NCBI GenBank assembly: GCA_017303555.1
Contig: JAFLCN010000001.1
Span: 124,001-188,000, forward strand
From: Planctomycetota bacterium
GTDB lineage: Bacteria; Planctomycetota; Phycisphaerae; Phycisphaerales; UBA1924
Reading direction: 5' to 3'
Length of the DNA stretch: 64,000 bases
Shown here: positions 34,564 to 44,681 of the stretch, piece by piece
Layout: every line of letters begins with the position of its first letter
Position numbering within the stretch: the stretch's first letter is position 1
Notes under the pieces: generated by a model
What the model was told of the DNA's origin: nothing
The model's database searches: none
The model's input: the letters and a program-made list of their open reading frames with translations, nothing else
Translations under genes and position numbers: made by a program

Positions 34564-35001
34564 CTAGATCGTCCAGCGGCAGAATCGCTCGCAGGCCAAG
34601 CGGCCCGCGCAATCGGGCGGACCGCTCGATAGCGGAACGCTGAATCGGCTGAAGCTCGTGGAAGCAAGCGGAGCAACGCAAAGGGGCTCCGGCTTCGAGA
34701 CGGGGGTTCGGGAAAGCTCGATACCCGGGCGACGCTCCGGAAGCGTGGGGATCCGCGGCGCATCCACGGTCAGCGGGCAACGGCAGCAGCGCTCGGGGGT
34801 GCGGGCCGCAGCGAGATCGGTCGCGGGCTGGGTCGGTTCGGCCTGGTCTTCGCAGCAACACTCGGATTCATGCAGACCCGGCTGGGCAGAGCACCCATCG
34901 TTCTGCCCGAGAAGTGAACGACCAACGGACGATTGCCCTGCGCAGCAGAGAAGCAGGAGCGATTGGAAAACCAGGGCGAGAATGATGCTGCAGCGAACCA
35001 T
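34564..35001 (-). CDS. Exported Cys-rich hypothetical protein
   Basis: This 145-residue protein starts MVRCSIILALVFQSLLLLCC, a signal peptide followed by CAGQ that could be a lipobox. The mature part has C-C-C and C-C-R-C clusters (ESECCCEDQ, PERCCRCPL). It lies 36 bases downstream of the ABC exporter and is probably co-transcribed with it. It may bind metals; family not recognised. Confidence 0.6.
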   Translation of the reverse strand: MVRCSIILALVFQSLLLLCCAGQSSVGRSLLGQNDGCSAQPGLHESECCCEDQAEPTQPATDLAAARTPERCCRCPLTVDAPRIPTLPERRPGIELSRTPVSKPEPLCVAPLASTSFSRFSVPLSSGPPDCAGRLACERFCRWTI

Positions 35002-35037
35002 CCGTTGTCCATGATACATCGACCGGCAAGGGGCGGT

Positions 35038-37215
35038 TCAAAGCGTCTGGCCCGATGGGGCCGGATTGTCCAATAACTGCCTGGATTCGGCCAGATCTTG
35101 ACGGATTTCGCGGGCGGCATCGGGAGAATGGGCTTCGAGCTGGGTCCGGAGCAGGTCGGCGTAGCGGCCTTCGACCGCCAGCAACTGCTGGTGGGTCCCG
35201 GTTTCGACCACCCGGCCGTTCTCGAGCACCACGATCAGATCGGCGTGACGGATCGTGCTGAGTCGATGCGCGATCACGAAGCAGGTGCGACCCTTCATCA
35301 GCACGCCGAGGCTTCGCTGGATGAGCGCTTCGCTCTCGGCGTCGAGATTGCTTGTGGCTTCATCGAGGATCAGAATCGCGGGGTTCGCGAGCAGCGCCCG
35401 CGCGATCGCCAGCCGCTGCTTCTGACCGCCGCTGAGGCGGACACCCCGTTCACCGATGAGCGTTTGGTAGCCGTGCTCGAGCTTGTCGATGAATTCTGCG
35501 GCGTTCGCCGATTCGGCGGCGCGCCGAACGGCGTGCATCACCTCAGCTTCGGTTGCAAGGCCGCTCCCCGCGGACGAGACACGCCCGTACGCGATGTTCG
35601 CCGCGACCGAGCCATCGAACAGGAAGACATCCTGCTCCACGATGCCGAGGAGGCGGCGATACGACCGGACATCGATATCGCGGAGATCGATTCCATCGAG
35701 CAGGATGCGGCCACCCGGCCATTTCCCGGTGGGTGCATCCGGATCGGGAACATCGCACGGATCGAAGAAGCGAGCGATGAGATTGCAGAGTGTTGTCTTG
35801 CCGCTGCCGCTGGCGCCGACGAGCGCCACGGTCATTCCGGGGCGGACTTCGAGCGAGACGTCTTTGAGCACGGGCCGGGGGGCGGGCGGAGATTGATTCG
35901 GATCTTTCTGCGAAGAATCCCGCGCCTTCCCCGCGGCGACGGGGTAGGCGAATGAAACGCGTTCGAGCGAAATTCGCCCGCGGACGTTGGCGCGTTCGAG
36001 CTGGACCTTGTTTTCTGCGCCGGTGTCGCCGAACTCGCCGGGCTCATCGAGCACATCGAGGATCCGATCAAACCCGGCGAGGTTGGTCTGCACCGCTGTT
36101 GCCGTGTTGGTGAGCGTTTCGAGCGGGCTCAGGAGCATGAGCAGGTAGCTGGTGAACATCATCACCTGGCCGATGGTGAGGTTGCCCCGGATGACCTGCG
36201 ATCCTCCGTAAACCAGGACGCCGGTGCTCGCGACCGGAATGAGCAAGGACCAGACCATCTCCAGCACGCGCGACCACCACCAGACGAGGATCTCCTGCCT
36301 CGACATCAGGTGCCCGGCCTTGGTGAAGCGTCCGGATTCGGAAAGCTCGCGCGAGAATCCGCGGACGACGCGCATGCCGCCGAAGGCTTCGGTACTGTGC
36401 GCATCGATCCCGCTTCGGGTGATCTTGATATCGCGGTAGATCGGCCGGATGCGGTTGATCCAGGTGCGATGGCTGAGCCAGACCGCGGGAATGAGCAGCA
36501 TCCCGCCGATGAGCAGGCGCCAGTCCACCATCGCGAGAATCGCGAGCGTGCCGACGAGCTGCACGATCGCCCGCCAGGGGTTGTAGAGCAGGCTGAACAG
36601 GAGTTCCGCGGCGGCTCCGGCATCCTCGCGCAGAATGCCGACCACGCCGCCGGTCTTCATCTGATAGATGCGATGCAGCGGGAGACGTGCGGCGTGCTCA
36701 AAGACCTGCATGCGCATGGTGGCCTGCACGCGCTTGGTCAGGCGGGTCATCTGCCAGCGGCCCCACATCGAGATCAGGATGTTGCACAGCGTCAGGAGAA
36801 TCATGAAGAACCCGAGCACCCAGAGCAGGCTGACGCGATCGGACTTCTCGATCCCGCTCCAGTCGATCGTGACGCCGGTTTTCGCGACCAGGCTGCGGGC
36901 CCAGGCCGGAATGCCGCTAGGCCCGGGGTGATCCGTGATGATGTAATCGATCGTGATCAGCGTGCTCGCCGGCATGAGCAGCCCGATTCCGGTCGCGACC
37001 GTCAGGGTGCAGAGCGCCGCGATCACCGTGCGCCGATGCTCGCGGATCTGGTACCAGAATCGACGAAAGAGCTCGAGGAAACCCCGGCCCCTGGCACGCT
37101 TCCGCGCACGCTCGCCGGAGGCTTCCGCGGCATCGAGTTTGGACCAAGCCGGATCCTTGCGTTTCGCCAGATACTCGCGGTAGCGCGCCCGGCTGCTCCG
37201 TCGCTGAAACAACAT
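35038..37215 (-). CDS. ABC exporter (fused permease and ATPase, MsbA-type)
   Basis: This 725-residue protein has about six membrane helices (residues 55-360) and a C-terminal nucleotide-binding domain. That domain has Walker A GASGSGKTTLCN, signature RLSGGQKQRLAIARALL, Walker B ILILDEATSNLDAESE and an H-loop (CFVIAHRLSTIRHAD). A 20-residue insert of basic character precedes the NBD. This is a homodimeric type IV exporter for lipid or peptide. The ATG at 37215 is preferred over TTG 37221. The adjacent downstream small Cys-rich genes suggest a metal-stress context, but the substrate is not identifiable. Confidence 0.9.
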   Translation of the reverse strand: MLFQRRSSRARYREYLAKRKDPAWSKLDAAEASGERARKRARGRGFLELFRRFWYQIREHRRTVIAALCTLTVATGIGLLMPASTLITIDYIITDHPGPSGIPAWARSLVAKTGVTIDWSGIEKSDRVSLLWVLGFFMILLTLCNILISMWGRWQMTRLTKRVQATMRMQVFEHAARLPLHRIYQMKTGGVVGILREDAGAAAELLFSLLYNPWRAIVQLVGTLAILAMVDWRLLIGGMLLIPAVWLSHRTWINRIRPIYRDIKITRSGIDAHSTEAFGGMRVVRGFSRELSESGRFTKAGHLMSRQEILVWWWSRVLEMVWSLLIPVASTGVLVYGGSQVIRGNLTIGQVMMFTSYLLMLLSPLETLTNTATAVQTNLAGFDRILDVLDEPGEFGDTGAENKVQLERANVRGRISLERVSFAYPVAAGKARDSSQKDPNQSPPAPRPVLKDVSLEVRPGMTVALVGASGSGKTTLCNLIARFFDPCDVPDPDAPTGKWPGGRILLDGIDLRDIDVRSYRRLLGIVEQDVFLFDGSVAANIAYGRVSSAGSGLATEAEVMHAVRRAAESANAAEFIDKLEHGYQTLIGERGVRLSGGQKQRLAIARALLANPAILILDEATSNLDAESEALIQRSLGVLMKGRTCFVIAHRLSTIRHADLIVVLENGRVVETGTHQQLLAVEGRYADLLRTQLEAHSPDAAREIRQDLAESRQLLDNPAPSGQTL

Positions 37216-37282
37216 GGCCAACAGTATGAGGTTGACCCGGAGGGCGCTCCCCGTTCCGACGTGCCCTGTCTACCTTTGCCCC

Positions 37283-39106
37283 ATGCGTTTGCGAACGTTG
37301 GGCCTTGCCATGGTTGTGTCGGTGCTTGCCGGCTGCGCCGGTACGCCGCCGTCTGGAACCCGCGATGTTTCGTCGAGCGGCGGCGGTTCGGCCGGAGCCC
37401 GCGAGCCAACCTACCGCCACGTCGTCGCGGCTGACCACGAGATCGCGTCGAAAGCGGGCCTGGAAATGCTCCGCAAAGGCGGCAACGCGGTCGATGCAGC
37501 GGTTGCGACCAGTTTCACCCTTTCGGTGGTCCGCCCGTACTCCTGCGGCATCGGTGGCGGCGGCTTCATGATGATCCATCTGAAGAAGCACCCCCGCGTT
37601 TCGGGTCTGCCAAAGACGGTTGCGCTCGACTATCGCGAGGTGGCGCCCTCGTGGGCGACGCCGAACTTCTTTGAAACCGATCCGGCCCGGCGCAACAACG
37701 CGAACGCTTCGATCGTCGGCGCGCACGCGGTGGCCATCCCGGGAACGGTTGCCGGGCTGCTGGAAGCATTGGAGAAGTTCGGAACGCTGCCCCGCGAGAC
37801 GGTTCTGGCGCCCGCTATCCGGGCTGCGGAAGAGGGGTTTGTCGTCGATGCCGATTACATGCGTGCGGTCGGATCGTCCAACGTGGCGCGGGGAACGGGG
37901 CCGGAGTTTGCGGAATTCCGTTCGATCTACCTGCTCAACGGAAAGGTCAAAGCGGGCGATGTGATCCGGCAGCCGGCCCAGGCGCGGGCGCTGCGGCTCA
38001 TTTCGCGTGACGGCGCGAGCGCGTTCTACAGCGGGGAGATCGGCTCGACGATCCGTGCGGTCCTTTCTTCCGGGGGCGCAACGGTCACTGCCGCCGAACT
38101 AGCCGCGTACCGCCCGACGGAACTGCTTCCGCTGCAAACGATCTATCAGGGAAAGCGCGTCTTCGCCTTTCCGCCCCCATCGAGCGGAGGGATCGTGCTC
38201 GTCCAAACGCTGGGGATGATCGATTCCCGGAGAGCCGAGTTTGATTCGTTCGATTACGACAGCAGCGCTCAGGTGCATTTTCTGACCGAGGCGTTCAAGC
38301 ACTCGTTCGCCGATCGCTCGCGATTCCTCGCGGACCCCAGGACGACGGACGTTCCCGTGCTCGCGCTGACCAGCCAGAGCAATATCCGCGATCTTGCCTC
38401 GCGGATCGACATGAACCGCGTGCAGCCGATCGAGTCTTACGGGAGCAATCTGCCGCGGGGGAGCGCGGTCGCACCCGCCGACTCCGGCACGAGCCACCTG
38501 AGTGCTGTTGATTCGTGGGGCAACGCCGTCGCCTGCACGGAGACCATCAATCTTCAGTTCGGATCGCTGGTTGTCGTGCCCGGGTTTGGCTTTCTGCTCA
38601 ACGATCAGATGGACGATTTCACGACGCGCCGAGGCAAGCCGAACGCGTTCGGACTGCGCCAGGATGAACGCAACCTCCCCGCGCCCGGAAAGCAGCCGCT
38701 CTCGAGCATGTCCCCCACCATCGTTCTCTCGGGCGAGAGCGAATCTTCGCCGGTCGAGCTCGTGGTCGGTGGCTCGGGCGGACCGTGGATCATCACCGGC
38801 ACATTGCAGGTGCTTCTGGACTGCGTGACGTACGGCATTCCGGCTTCGAAAGCCGTCGCTCAGCCCCGTATCCACCATCAGTGGATGCCGAACACGCTCC
38901 GCATCGAGCCGGAGATCGCGGAAATCCTGGAAGGATCGGGCGCTCAGCAGCGGACGGTGCGTGCCGGGCTTGAAGCGCGCGGGCAGGAGCTCAAGCTCGG
39001 CAAGTCGGAGTGCGTGATTCAGGTCATCCGGCGTTCACCGTTGCAACGGGATCGTTTCGAAGCGGGCAGCGACCCGAGAAAGGGCGGCAAGCCCGCCGGC
39101 GAATGA
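37283..39106 (+). CDS. ggt: Gamma-glutamyltransferase (lipoprotein)
   Basis: This enzyme hydrolyses or transfers gamma-glutamyl groups (glutathione) in the envelope. The 607-residue precursor autocleaves before a conserved Thr. Here the site is DSGTSHLSAVDSWGNAVA, with Thr about residue 403. Other family marks are HVVAADHEIASKAGLEML, GGNAVDAAVAT, and PYSCGIGGGGFMMIHL. The start ATG at 37283 gives a lipobox (VLAGCAG). The downstream UbiA gene overlaps it by four bases (ATGA), so they are co-translated. Confidence 0.9.
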   Translation: MRLRTLGLAMVVSVLAGCAGTPPSGTRDVSSSGGGSAGAREPTYRHVVAADHEIASKAGLEMLRKGGNAVDAAVATSFTLSVVRPYSCGIGGGGFMMIHLKKHPRVSGLPKTVALDYREVAPSWATPNFFETDPARRNNANASIVGAHAVAIPGTVAGLLEALEKFGTLPRETVLAPAIRAAEEGFVVDADYMRAVGSSNVARGTGPEFAEFRSIYLLNGKVKAGDVIRQPAQARALRLISRDGASAFYSGEIGSTIRAVLSSGGATVTAAELAAYRPTELLPLQTIYQGKRVFAFPPPSSGGIVLVQTLGMIDSRRAEFDSFDYDSSAQVHFLTEAFKHSFADRSRFLADPRTTDVPVLALTSQSNIRDLASRIDMNRVQPIESYGSNLPRGSAVAPADSGTSHLSAVDSWGNAVACTETINLQFGSLVVVPGFGFLLNDQMDDFTTRRGKPNAFGLRQDERNLPAPGKQPLSSMSPTIVLSGESESSPVELVVGGSGGPWIITGTLQVLLDCVTYGIPASKAVAQPRIHHQWMPNTLRIEPEIAEILEGSGAQQRTVRAGLEARGQELKLGKSECVIQVIRRSPLQRDRFEAGSDPRKGGKPAGE

Positions 39107-40083
39107 ACGTGGCGTCTTCCAATCCCGTCGGCATTGCGCCGCAGCAGAGTCTGGCGGAGCGGCTCGCGATCGCCGCGGGCGACATCAAACTCTCGCACTC
39201 GATCTTCGCGATGCCGTTCGCGCTGCTCGCATCATTTCTCGCACGCCCGGCCCGGATGACGTGGGGCCAGTTCGGCTTGGCGCTCGGACTGGTTGTTGCG
39301 TGCATGTTCATCGCCCGCAGTTGGGCGATGCTCATCAACCGGCTTGCCGATCGGCTCCTCGATGCCCGCAATCCGCGGACGGCGCGTCGGGCGTTCGCAT
39401 CGGGACGATTGACCCCGGCGTTCGGCGTGGCGATCTCGCTCGCACTCGGGGCCTCGTTTCTTGCCTTGACCTCCGCGTTCTGGTTTCTCTTCGCCAATCC
39501 CTGGCCCCTGCTGCTTTCGATCCCGGTGCTCGCGTGGATCGGCCTGTACTCGTTCACCAAGCGGTTCACCTGGGCTTGCCACTTGTTTCTCGGGACTTCG
39601 CTGGCGGCATCCCCTCTTGCCGCGGCGATCGCAATCAACCCCGCGTGCCTGGGCCTGCCGTTTGGGCAAACTCCCGATGTGCCGGAGGGCACTCGCGCGG
39701 CGCTCTGGCTTCTGGCCGCGATGGTGACGTGCTGGGTTGCGGGCTTCGACATCATTTATTCGCTGCAGGATGTCGAGCAGGATCGGATCGAGCGGCTGTA
39801 CAGCGTGCCGTCGCGTCTTGGCGTGCGTGGCGCCATCTGGATCAGCCGCACGCTGCATGTGCTCGCGTTCGCTTTCCTCGTGCTCGCGGCCATTGCCGAG
39901 CCCCGGCTTGGGACAATTTTCTGGTTCGCCGTTGGACTCGTCGGACTCTTGCTCGTCGTGGAACACACGATTCTCACACGCCGAGGCAAGGCCGGACTCG
40001 ATGCGGCGTTCTTTACGATGAACGGGCTTGTGAGCGTGGTGGTCGGCGTCCTGGGAATTGTGGACACGCTGGCGGCGTTATAG
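39103..40083 (+). CDS. UbiA-family prenyltransferase (menaquinone/ubiquinone biosynthesis, MqnP/UbiA-like)
   Basis: This 326-residue membrane protein has eight or so helices. The first catalytic motif is INRLADRLLDARNPRTARR (N-x-x-x-D-x-x-x-D). The second is FDIIYSLQDVEQDR. This places it with 4-hydroxybenzoate polyprenyltransferases; planctomycetes use the futalosine route, in which MqnP is a UbiA homologue. The start overlaps the stop of ggt. Whether it prenylates 4-hydroxybenzoate or a menaquinone precursor is not decidable from sequence. Confidence 0.85.
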   Translation: MNVASSNPVGIAPQQSLAERLAIAAGDIKLSHSIFAMPFALLASFLARPARMTWGQFGLALGLVVACMFIARSWAMLINRLADRLLDARNPRTARRAFASGRLTPAFGVAISLALGASFLALTSAFWFLFANPWPLLLSIPVLAWIGLYSFTKRFTWACHLFLGTSLAASPLAAAIAINPACLGLPFGQTPDVPEGTRAALWLLAAMVTCWVAGFDIIYSLQDVEQDRIERLYSVPSRLGVRGAIWISRTLHVLAFAFLVLAAIAEPRLGTIFWFAVGLVGLLLVVEHTILTRRGKAGLDAAFFTMNGLVSVVVGVLGIVDTLAAL

Positions 40084-40291
40084 GACCAGCACGCGGCCCG
40101 TGCGATTTTCGGTTCGAGCATTCGGCGCGAGACTGTTGCGACTCGGTGAAATTTCGGATCACGGGGTTCGATAAATGATGCGGTGTGCGGCGCGGAGAAG
40201 AAATTGGATGGAGCCACCGACGGGTGGCGCACGGACAGTGAACGGAAGCGAGGGAATTCGCTCTCGCGAGACAGGATGGAAGGATTGTGGC

Positions 40292-41410
40292 TTGAGGCGA
40301 TTGATCTCCGGCATGCTGTCGTTGTCGGTGTGTGCCGCGTGCGGCGCGGGGGTAGTGCATTCACTGGTCACACCGGACAACGCGAACCTGCGGGTGGTGA
40401 GCGTCGATCCGGCGACGGGAACGCTGACACCGTTTGCCAGCAAGCCGGCGGGCCGATGGATCGAACTGGCCGATGCGATTGATTCGTGGACGATCGGCAA
40501 TCTGCGACATGCGATGCAGGTCGGGTCGGAGCTCTGGATCACGGATCAGATCTCGAACGCGATCTATCGCTATTCGGTGCAGGCCGAGACGCCCCGGTTT
40601 TTGGGGACGCTCACGGGGGTTCAGAATCCGCGCGGGATGGCGGTCGTGAACGGCGAGGCCTGGATCGCGAGCGGATCGGTTGGTGCGGGCGGCGGAATCG
40701 TCCGTCTGGATACTTCCGGGAATTCGCTGGGTTGGTTCGCAGCGGAGGACCCGTTCGCCGTTTTGCCGATCGATACGGGCTCGGTGCTGACTTCGAACAT
40801 CCAGCAGAACCGGCTCGATCGGTACGCATCTTCGGGCGCGATCGGTGCGTTCAACGGGGTGTGGAGCGGTCAGAGCCAGATCGACTTTCCGATGCAGCTC
40901 GGGCGCTGGAACGAAAGCGGCCAGGACCGCATCGTCGCGGTCGGCTTCAGCGGCCTTGAACCGGGCCTGTACGTGTACGCCGCTTCGAGCGGCGCATTCG
41001 TGAAGCGGGTCCTGACGATCATCATCCTTCCCGACGTCACGCTGATGAACCCGCGCGGCTTCGCGCCGATGCAGAACAGCGAGATTCTGTGGACGGGTTC
41101 GCAAGGGATCTTCGCGCTCAACACGTCGACCGGCCTGAGCCGGGTTGTCTACACCGGCGAGAACTTCTCGTGCGGGTTTGTCGCGCCGGTCGATTTCTCA
41201 AAGTACTGCGCGGGTGACTTGAACAACGATGGGCTGGTGGACGACTCGGACTTTTCGATCTTTGTTGTCGCGTACAACGCCCTGCTCTGCCCGCTGCTCG
41301 AGAGCGGGTACCCGGCCGGATGCACGGCCGACCTGAACGGCGACGGATTGGTGGACGATCTGGATTTTTCGATCTTTGTCGGCGGATACGACGCGCTGGT
41401 CTGTCCCTGA
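40292..41410 (+). CDS. Secreted protein with GC-type dockerin, NHL/YncE-like propeller
   Basis: This 372-residue protein has propeller-like repeats (ISNAIYRYSVQAETPRFLG, NPRGMAVVNGEAWIA) and a C-terminal GC-type dockerin: two loops DLNNDGLVDDSDFSIF and DLNGDGLVDDLDFSIF, each followed by Cys. I chose the TTG at 40292 as start because AAGGA lies seven bases upstream and it gives a good signal peptide (M-R-R-L-I-S-G-M-L-S-L...). An ATG at 40313 would truncate it. The ligand is unknown. Confidence 0.7.
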   Translation: MRRLISGMLSLSVCAACGAGVVHSLVTPDNANLRVVSVDPATGTLTPFASKPAGRWIELADAIDSWTIGNLRHAMQVGSELWITDQISNAIYRYSVQAETPRFLGTLTGVQNPRGMAVVNGEAWIASGSVGAGGGIVRLDTSGNSLGWFAAEDPFAVLPIDTGSVLTSNIQQNRLDRYASSGAIGAFNGVWSGQSQIDFPMQLGRWNESGQDRIVAVGFSGLEPGLYVYAASSGAFVKRVLTIIILPDVTLMNPRGFAPMQNSEILWTGSQGIFALNTSTGLSRVVYTGENFSCGFVAPVDFSKYCAGDLNNDGLVDDSDFSIFVVAYNALLCPLLESGYPAGCTADLNGDGLVDDLDFSIFVGGYDALVCP

Positions 41411-41540
41411 GGCCGGACCCGCGCCGAGCGTGCCTCGGTGGGGCGCGAGACAGCGTGGACCCGCCAAATACCAGAGGCTGCTTGTCCGGCCCCGGGGTCT
41501 CCGGTAGGCTCCGGGTATATCGAGCACGGAGCGAACGGCG

Positions 41541-44500
41541 ATGCAACGCGACATTTGTTGGACGATGGGCCTGCTGTGCTGCGCCGGCCTTGCGCAGGCC
41601 GCGTCGGCACAGTCGAAAGTTCAGTTCACGTATCTGTGGCACCTGGAACAGCCCATCTACTGGCCCGATCGCCAGCCGACCGGCTTCGACCGGTACGAAC
41701 GGGTGAACGAATCGCGCCTGCACAAGGCGGGTGGCGCAACGCACCCGGAGAACAACCTCGACGAGATCTTCGGCGCTGATGATCGCAAGGCGGTCTACCA
41801 GTTCCGGACGCGCGACAGCGTGAACCTGATCCGCTGGGCATCGAAGGCGGGCGCGCAGATCTCGTACTCCGGCGGATTGATCGAGAACATCCAATCGCTT
41901 GGCGGGGCCAACCAACTGGGATATAGCGCCGGCTGGATGAACCCGATCCGCGAGGCACGCGCGTGGACAACGAGCGGAGGCAAGCCGCGGCTGGATGTCG
42001 TGATCTTTCCGTTTCACCATGCGCTGATGCCTCTGGTGGATGAGAACACGATGCGGAAGCAGGTCCAGGCGTATAAACGCATCTATCCGGACGCGTGGGG
42101 ATCGAGCGTTCCGATCTCGCGCGGGTTCTTCCCGAGCGAGATGGCGTTCAGCACGCGGATGATCGGCGTCCTGGCGAGCGAAGGGATCACTTGGTCGGTG
42201 GTGAGCGCGGAGAAGATCGCGCGGGCGCAGCCGGATTTTCCGATCGTTTTCGGCTCGGGGGGCATCAACTGCGATCCGCCGAACAAGGCGGACCAGATCA
42301 ACCCGCTGAATTCGACGGTGGGCAACGGCTGGTATCGGCAGTCGATCTCGAGAGGGTGCTCGCCGGTTGAATCGATCTTCTCGCTCATACCCCGGCGTGC
42401 GCAGCACATTGATCCGAATACCGGAGCGGCTTCGTCGATCATCGTGATTCCGGCCTCGCAGGGGCTTTCGTGGCGCGACGGGTATGCCCCGATCGGCACG
42501 ACGGACTTTGCCAATCTTGCCGCGCTGAACACGGGCACGCGACCGGCGCTCATCACGCTCACGCACGATGGGGACAACGCGTGGGGAGGCGGGTACTCGT
42601 ATTACATGGAGGCGACGCCGAACCTCGTTTCGAGCGCGAACGCAACATATCCCGCAACCACGATCGAGCAGTATCTCGCGGACTACCCCGTCCCGGCGAA
42701 TGACCTGGTGCACGTCGAAGACGGCGCGTGGGTGAACGCCGATGGCGATTTCGGTGCGCCGCAGTTCATCAACTGGAACTGGCCATTGGTCAACGCGCAG
42801 GGCAACATCGATGTTGCCAACGGCTGGGCGGAGGATGCTCGCAACTGGGCCGTGATCACCGCGATGCAGAATCGCGTCGAGACCGCGGAGGCGATCACGC
42901 TGGCGCGTCCGGTCGGTTTCGCCACGTACGGCGGCACAGGCGGGGCGCCGCTCGATACCGGGCGCATCGTCTATCCCGACAACAGCACCCTCCCCGCTGA
43001 ACGTGCCTGGCACTACTTCATGGGCGCGCTGAACAGCGGCTACATGTACTACGGCACGGCGCTCGACATGGAAGTGAAGCCGACCATCGCCTGCAACAAC
43101 GCGGCACGCCTCGCCGACCCGGTGATCGCGAGCGCGGGCGCTTCGGGCGATACGGTGGCGCCGACGATCTGGATTCCGCAGCGAACGCCGTGGAATCCGG
43201 GCTCGACCAACTTCGGCCCGCAGCACAAATACCAGCAGATTGTCAACAACGGCGACTTCGACATCTGGACCTTTGCGTACGACGCCAGCGGGATTTCAGA
43301 TGGGCAGGTGATCCTGAAATACCGGCTCGACAACGACGGAACGAATCCGCTTTCGTCGATCCAGAACGAGACGTACGCGGGAGGGAACGAGGTCGGCGCG
43401 TGGCAGAGCGTCACGATGACCAAACGGGCGTTCCCCGCGGGCAATTTTTTCAACGATCCGGGAATCAACTTCTATGTGATGCCGCAGTATGTTGCGGATC
43501 AATACTCGGCGCGTCTCACCGGGATTCGATCGAAACTCGTGGACTACTACGTCGAGGCGACGGATTCGCGCGGCAACATCAAGAAGTCGCCGATCCAGCA
43601 CGTGTACGTGGGCGACGGCAGCGGCGCACCAACCGGCGGCGGCACCGTGGTCGCGCTCAACCCCGAAACCCCGATCGCCGGGCAAAGCGTCACGGTAACG
43701 TACGACCCCGCCGGACGCAACCTTGCGAACGCTGCATCGGTGTATCTCCATTACGGCTACAACCAGTGGAATCCGGTTGTCTCGCCCGATGCGCTCATGA
43801 CGAAGGACGCGCAGACGGGCAAGTGGAGCCTGACCGTTCCGGTGATCCCATCGGCAACCAAACTCGACATCGTGTTCAACAACGGTGCGGAAATTTGGGA
43901 CAACAACGGCGGAAGCGACTGGCACTTTGCGGTTTCCGGCGGTCAACCGATCGATACATGGGATGTGAGCGGCGTGCGCGATCCGGATTCCGTTCTTCTT
44001 GCGACCAGCGCCAGCAACAGCATCAACTTGTGGGCGGGCCTCAAGGGCGACATCTTCTACATGGCAACGCAGGCCGCGGCGGGAAGCAACGACCGCTTCC
44101 TTCTGCTCTCGGGCCCGAGCGGACCGGGTGCGCTCCGAGCACCCATGTGGGGCAAGGGCGGTCAGGTGGGAACCTGGGCATCGTTCGTTGGGAATGAGAG
44201 TTCGAACGGCTACAACGGATGGTCCGATGTGCCGGCAGGAAATGTGACGCAGAGCGCGGCGATCAACAACGGCGGCGTGCTCGCGGCGACGATCGACCTC
44301 AAGAAGCGGTTCGGCGGCGGCACAACGCTTCCCGACAGGGTCTTTGTCGCGGTTGGAACCTATCCCACGGCCGACGCTTCCGTTCCTATCGGTGCCGACT
44401 GCATTCCGAGCGCGAGCGGCAACACCCTGCCGAATGCGATTGAGATCAAGTTGTGCCAGTTCGCCAACCCGCGCTCGCCCCAAGGCTGCTGCCCGTGCGA

Positions 44501-44675
44501 CCTGACGAACGACGGCCAGATTGACGACGCGGACTTTGTCGTGTTCGCGGCGGACTACGACACGCTCATCATGAGCGGCGCATTTCAAGGTGCGGATTTG
44601 ACAGGCGACGCGCAGTGCGACGATTCGGACTTCGTCCTGTTCGCGGCCGCCTACAACGAGTTACTGTGCCCGTGA
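41541..44675 (+). CDS. Secreted GH57-like glycoside hydrolase with starch-binding-like and GC-type dockerin domains
   Basis: This 1044-residue protein has a signal peptide (residues 1-23). The N-terminal catalytic (beta/alpha) region resembles GH57 alpha-glucan enzymes: FTYLWHLEQPIYWP, VVIFPFHHALMPL, RGFFPSEMAFSTR and LTHDGDNAWGGGYSYYM. Around residue 710 a CBM25-like beta-sandwich (GQSVTVTYDPAGRNLANA then VYLHYGYNQWNPVV) follows. The C-terminus has two dockerin loops (DLTNDGQIDDADFVVF and DLTGDAQCDDSDFVLF). It probably degrades alpha-glucans outside the cell. The GH57 call rests on these motifs and needs a profile search. Confidence 0.75.
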   Translation: MQRDICWTMGLLCCAGLAQAASAQSKVQFTYLWHLEQPIYWPDRQPTGFDRYERVNESRLHKAGGATHPENNLDEIFGADDRKAVYQFRTRDSVNLIRWASKAGAQISYSGGLIENIQSLGGANQLGYSAGWMNPIREARAWTTSGGKPRLDVVIFPFHHALMPLVDENTMRKQVQAYKRIYPDAWGSSVPISRGFFPSEMAFSTRMIGVLASEGITWSVVSAEKIARAQPDFPIVFGSGGINCDPPNKADQINPLNSTVGNGWYRQSISRGCSPVESIFSLIPRRAQHIDPNTGAASSIIVIPASQGLSWRDGYAPIGTTDFANLAALNTGTRPALITLTHDGDNAWGGGYSYYMEATPNLVSSANATYPATTIEQYLADYPVPANDLVHVEDGAWVNADGDFGAPQFINWNWPLVNAQGNIDVANGWAEDARNWAVITAMQNRVETAEAITLARPVGFATYGGTGGAPLDTGRIVYPDNSTLPAERAWHYFMGALNSGYMYYGTALDMEVKPTIACNNAARLADPVIASAGASGDTVAPTIWIPQRTPWNPGSTNFGPQHKYQQIVNNGDFDIWTFAYDASGISDGQVILKYRLDNDGTNPLSSIQNETYAGGNEVGAWQSVTMTKRAFPAGNFFNDPGINFYVMPQYVADQYSARLTGIRSKLVDYYVEATDSRGNIKKSPIQHVYVGDGSGAPTGGGTVVALNPETPIAGQSVTVTYDPAGRNLANAASVYLHYGYNQWNPVVSPDALMTKDAQTGKWSLTVPVIPSATKLDIVFNNGAEIWDNNGGSDWHFAVSGGQPIDTWDVSGVRDPDSVLLATSASNSINLWAGLKGDIFYMATQAAAGSNDRFLLLSGPSGPGALRAPMWGKGGQVGTWASFVGNESSNGYNGWSDVPAGNVTQSAAINNGGVLAATIDLKKRFGGGTTLPDRVFVAVGTYPTADASVPIGADCIPSASGNTLPNAIEIKLCQFANPRSPQGCCPCDLTNDGQIDDADFVVFAADYDTLIMSGAFQGADLTGDAQCDDSDFVLFAAAYNELLCP

Positions 44676-44681
44676 ACGGCG

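Noticed and set aside
41118..43226. 702-codon open frame on the minus strand
   Set aside because: It is antisense to the dockerin and GH57-like genes, with no family resemblance and shadow-like composition.
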